DNA of 14,595 nucleotides from JBBRZF01 sp038236965 (GTDB lineage: Bacteria; Acidobacteriota; Terriglobia; Terriglobales; Acidobacteriaceae). Positions 13,733 to 14,595 of this stretch are shown here, piece after piece. Where the stretch lies: assembly GCA_038236965.1 (NCBI GenBank), contig JBBRZF010000078.1, forward strand, positions 1 through 14,595, written 5' to 3'. Every line of letters begins with the position of its first letter. Position 1 is the stretch's first letter. The position numbers were made by a program, and so were the translations under genes. Under the pieces are notes generated by a model, which saw only the letters and a list, made by a program, of their open reading frames with translations, searched no databases and was not told where the DNA came from.

Positions 13733-13791
13733 GCGAAGGGGTTCTTCCGAGAGCCTCTGGCCTTAGAGCACCTCTCGTAGAACCCCTTCGC
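13733..13791. repeat. Long near-perfect hairpin, 59 bases
   Basis: GCGAAGGGGTTCT (13733-13745) pairs perfectly with AGAACCCCTTCGC (13779-13791). Inside, CGAGAG (13748-13753) pairs with CTCTCG (13772-13777), and CTCT (13755-13758) pairs with AGAG (13765-13768), leaving a six-base loop GGCCTT. That is 23 base pairs with only small internal loops. It lies 36 bases after the HMA-like gene. It is much longer than a normal terminator and lacks a U-tract, so a REP/MITE-like repeat or a small structured RNA are alternatives. Confidence 0.7.
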
Positions 13792-13995
13792 GCGCCACTT
13801 CGTCTGCCTTGCCTTATTGCATACGATGTGCCAAATCGCCGGTTATTGAATCTGCGCGTTTTAGGCGCGCGGAGCGGGATTCGGGAATGAAGTTTTTGCG
13901 TGCGGCAGGAAAGTTTTACCTCGGCAAAGACAAACACGCAGCTTTTGCGATGAATCAGGAACGTAACTGCGACAGGGTGCAAGTTGAGGGAGGGC

Positions 13996-14026
13996 TTGCC
14001 AGTTCCAAGATACCGTGTGGTATTAT
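13996..14026 (+). promoter_or_regulatory. Extended -10 promoter for tRNA-Arg
   Basis: TATTAT (14021-14026) is preceded by TGG, giving the extended -10 TGn motif. A TTGCCA (13996-14001) lies 19 bases further upstream, longer than ideal. The predicted start is near 14033, about 50 bases before the mature tRNA. Confidence 0.5.
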
Positions 14027-14081
14027 TTCTTCAGGTGATCACGCCGCCATTCTGCGCAGCGCACCTGACCGCTTCTGAAGT

Positions 14082-14158
14082 GCGCCCGTAGCTCAATTGG
14101 ATAGAGCGTTGGTCTACGAAACCAAAGGTTGCAAGTTCGATTCTTGCCGGGCGCACCA
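14082..14158 (+). tRNA. tRNA-Arg (anticodon ACG)
   Basis: The acceptor stem GCGCCCG (14082-14088) pairs with CGGGCGC (14148-14154), followed by discriminator A and an encoded CCA (14156-14158). The D arm (GCTCAATTGGATAGAGC), the anticodon stem TTGGT/ACCAA with loop CTACGAA, and the T arm with GTTCGATTC are all canonical. The anticodon ACG is at 14116-14118. A34 would be edited to inosine by TadA to read CGU, CGC and CGA arginine codons. The variable loop is short, and the length is 77 bases including CCA. No duplicated 3' end suggesting an integrated element is present in the window. Confidence 0.98.
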
Positions 14159-14359
14159 TTTTCTTCCCTTCTTGCTTCACTTCCTTTACTTCCCTTTAGC
14201 TGCTATCTGCTGAGTTGATCTGTCATGAGGCCTACCCTCCCCCTGCTTTTTCTCTTTTCTTAAAATCCTTGTTTTCAATAGTTTCCGGGAGGAGTGAGTG
14301 CAAAATATTGAGCTGTATGGCTTTAGGTATCGAAATATAGAAAACAAAGAACTTAAGAG

Positions 14360-14391
14360 CAGTTGCCAGTTGTCGGTTGCCAGTTGTCAGT
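14360..14391 (+). repeat. Heptamer tandem repeat (CAGTTGY), copy 2
   Basis: Four and a half units of seven bases (CAGTTGC, CAGTTGT, CGGTTGC, CAGTTGT, CAGT), with one substitution. The same heptamer is found at 10733-10750. The next feature downstream is again a terminator hairpin. Confidence 0.65.
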
Positions 14392-14414
14392 TTGAAGATC
14401 AAAAGCAAAACATG

Positions 14415-14444
14415 AAAGGGCCGCGCTGAGTGGGCGCGGCCTTT
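14415..14444. terminator. Terminator hairpin in the tail region
   Basis: AAGGGCCGCGC (14416-14426) pairs with GCGCGGCCTTT (14434-14444) as an 11-bp stem with one G-U pair and a seven-base loop. A and T runs flank it on both strands. It could end the tRNA transcript or a minus-strand gene lying beyond the window. Confidence 0.75.
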
Positions 14445-14564
14445 GGCTGATCTGTATCTCTATATCTAGTATGACAGATTGGAGGGGTTCAACTGGACAT
14501 GGGAAGCGGAATTATATTTGGTTTGTTTTGTGAGAGTTGAGGGATTTTGGAGGTGGCTGAGGGC

Positions 14565-14570
14565 TTGACA
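14565..14570 (+). promoter_or_regulatory. Consensus -35 box at the window edge
   Basis: A perfect TTGACA lies 25 bases from the end. Its -10 at the usual spacing would fall at or just past the edge, so a plus-strand gene may start outside the window. The missing -10 keeps confidence low. Confidence 0.3.
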
Positions 14571-14595
14571 AGAAAACGGCTGAAAGGTTTCAGGG

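Larger units (their letters stand above)
13697..14081. other. 385-base region without a supported gene
   Basis: It contains the long hairpin at 13733-13791, a small GC hairpin (GCGCG/CGCGC, 13854-13870) and the tRNA promoter near 13996-14026. An open frame of 89 codons (13809-14078) runs through it. That frame has no recognisable domain, overlaps the tRNA promoter and lacks a convincing ribosome-binding site, so I do not call it. Confidence 0.6.
14159..14595. other. 437-base gene-free tail with pyrimidine tract and dispersed-repeat-like sequence
   Basis: No open frame here is convincing. Immediately after the tRNA comes a pyrimidine-rich stretch (14159-14200, TTTTCTTCCCTT-like units). At about 14229-14360 an element begins ACCCTCCCCC, followed by AT-rich units (TTAAAATCCTTGTTTTCAAT, GCAAAATATTGA, GAAAACAAAGAACTTA). 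I recall similar units as frequent intergenic sequences in Acidobacteriota. The heptamer repeat, a terminator and a final TTGACA are listed separately. Confidence 0.5.

Noticed and set aside
13809..14078. 89-codon open frame before the tRNA
   Set aside because: No domain, odd composition, overlaps the likely tRNA promoter and ends at the tRNA; no convincing start signal.
14082..14158. tRNA-Arg as an integration site for a mobile element
   Set aside because: No second copy of the tRNA 3' end, no integrase and no element-like genes in the window.

Overview
The window looks like a chromosomal segment from a member of the Acidobacteriota (Terriglobia/Koribacter-like). This rests on moderately GC-rich coding DNA, secreted proteins of a type I recall from that phylum, and CCCTCCCC-containing intergenic elements. 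It is an inference from memory of families, not a database match. I see no phage, insertion sequence, CRISPR array or toxin-antitoxin module.

Layout from left to right. At 1-628 (-) is the N-terminal part of an ATP-dependent DNA ligase of the LigC type, cut by the window edge. It is divergent from a DUF2383/PA2169-type four-helix-bundle gene (746-1219, +). Next come two secreted proteins on the minus strand, 1352-2644 (unknown, helical) and 2742-3467 (predicted beta-rich, acidobacterial type), separated by a perfect 10-bp-stem terminator. A 445-base gap (3468-3913) holds a GC-rich foldable element. It is followed by a DHH/DHHA1 phosphoesterase (minus, with its own TTGACA promoter) and truB. 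A rhomboid protease (6026-6766, +) is divergent from truB.

The most coherent block is a tight minus-strand run from 10200 down to 6793: GT2 glycosyltransferase, two consecutive 6-pyruvoyl-tetrahydropterin-synthase paralogues, GTP cyclohydrolase I (folE), and an SDR oxidoreductase. Gaps are 7, 0, 26 and 18 bases. FolE, PTPS and an SDR are the three activities needed to go from GTP to tetrahydrobiopterin, so this may be a biopterin-type cofactor operon, possibly with a glycosylated product. Divergent from it is a lipoprotein thioredoxin of the TlpA/ResA type (10230-10730, +).

The right part carries a Cu+-exporting P1B ATPase (10803-13319, -) with an N-terminal YHS domain and two Cys-Pro-rich heavy-metal-binding modules. 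It is divergent from a 75-residue protein with an HMA-like pattern but no CxxC. Then come a very stable 59-base hairpin, a tRNA-Arg(ACG) gene with an extended -10 promoter, and a gene-free tail. The tail has a heptamer repeat and a terminator that repeat the arrangement found after the tlpA-like gene. A consensus TTGACA at the right edge suggests another gene begins just outside.
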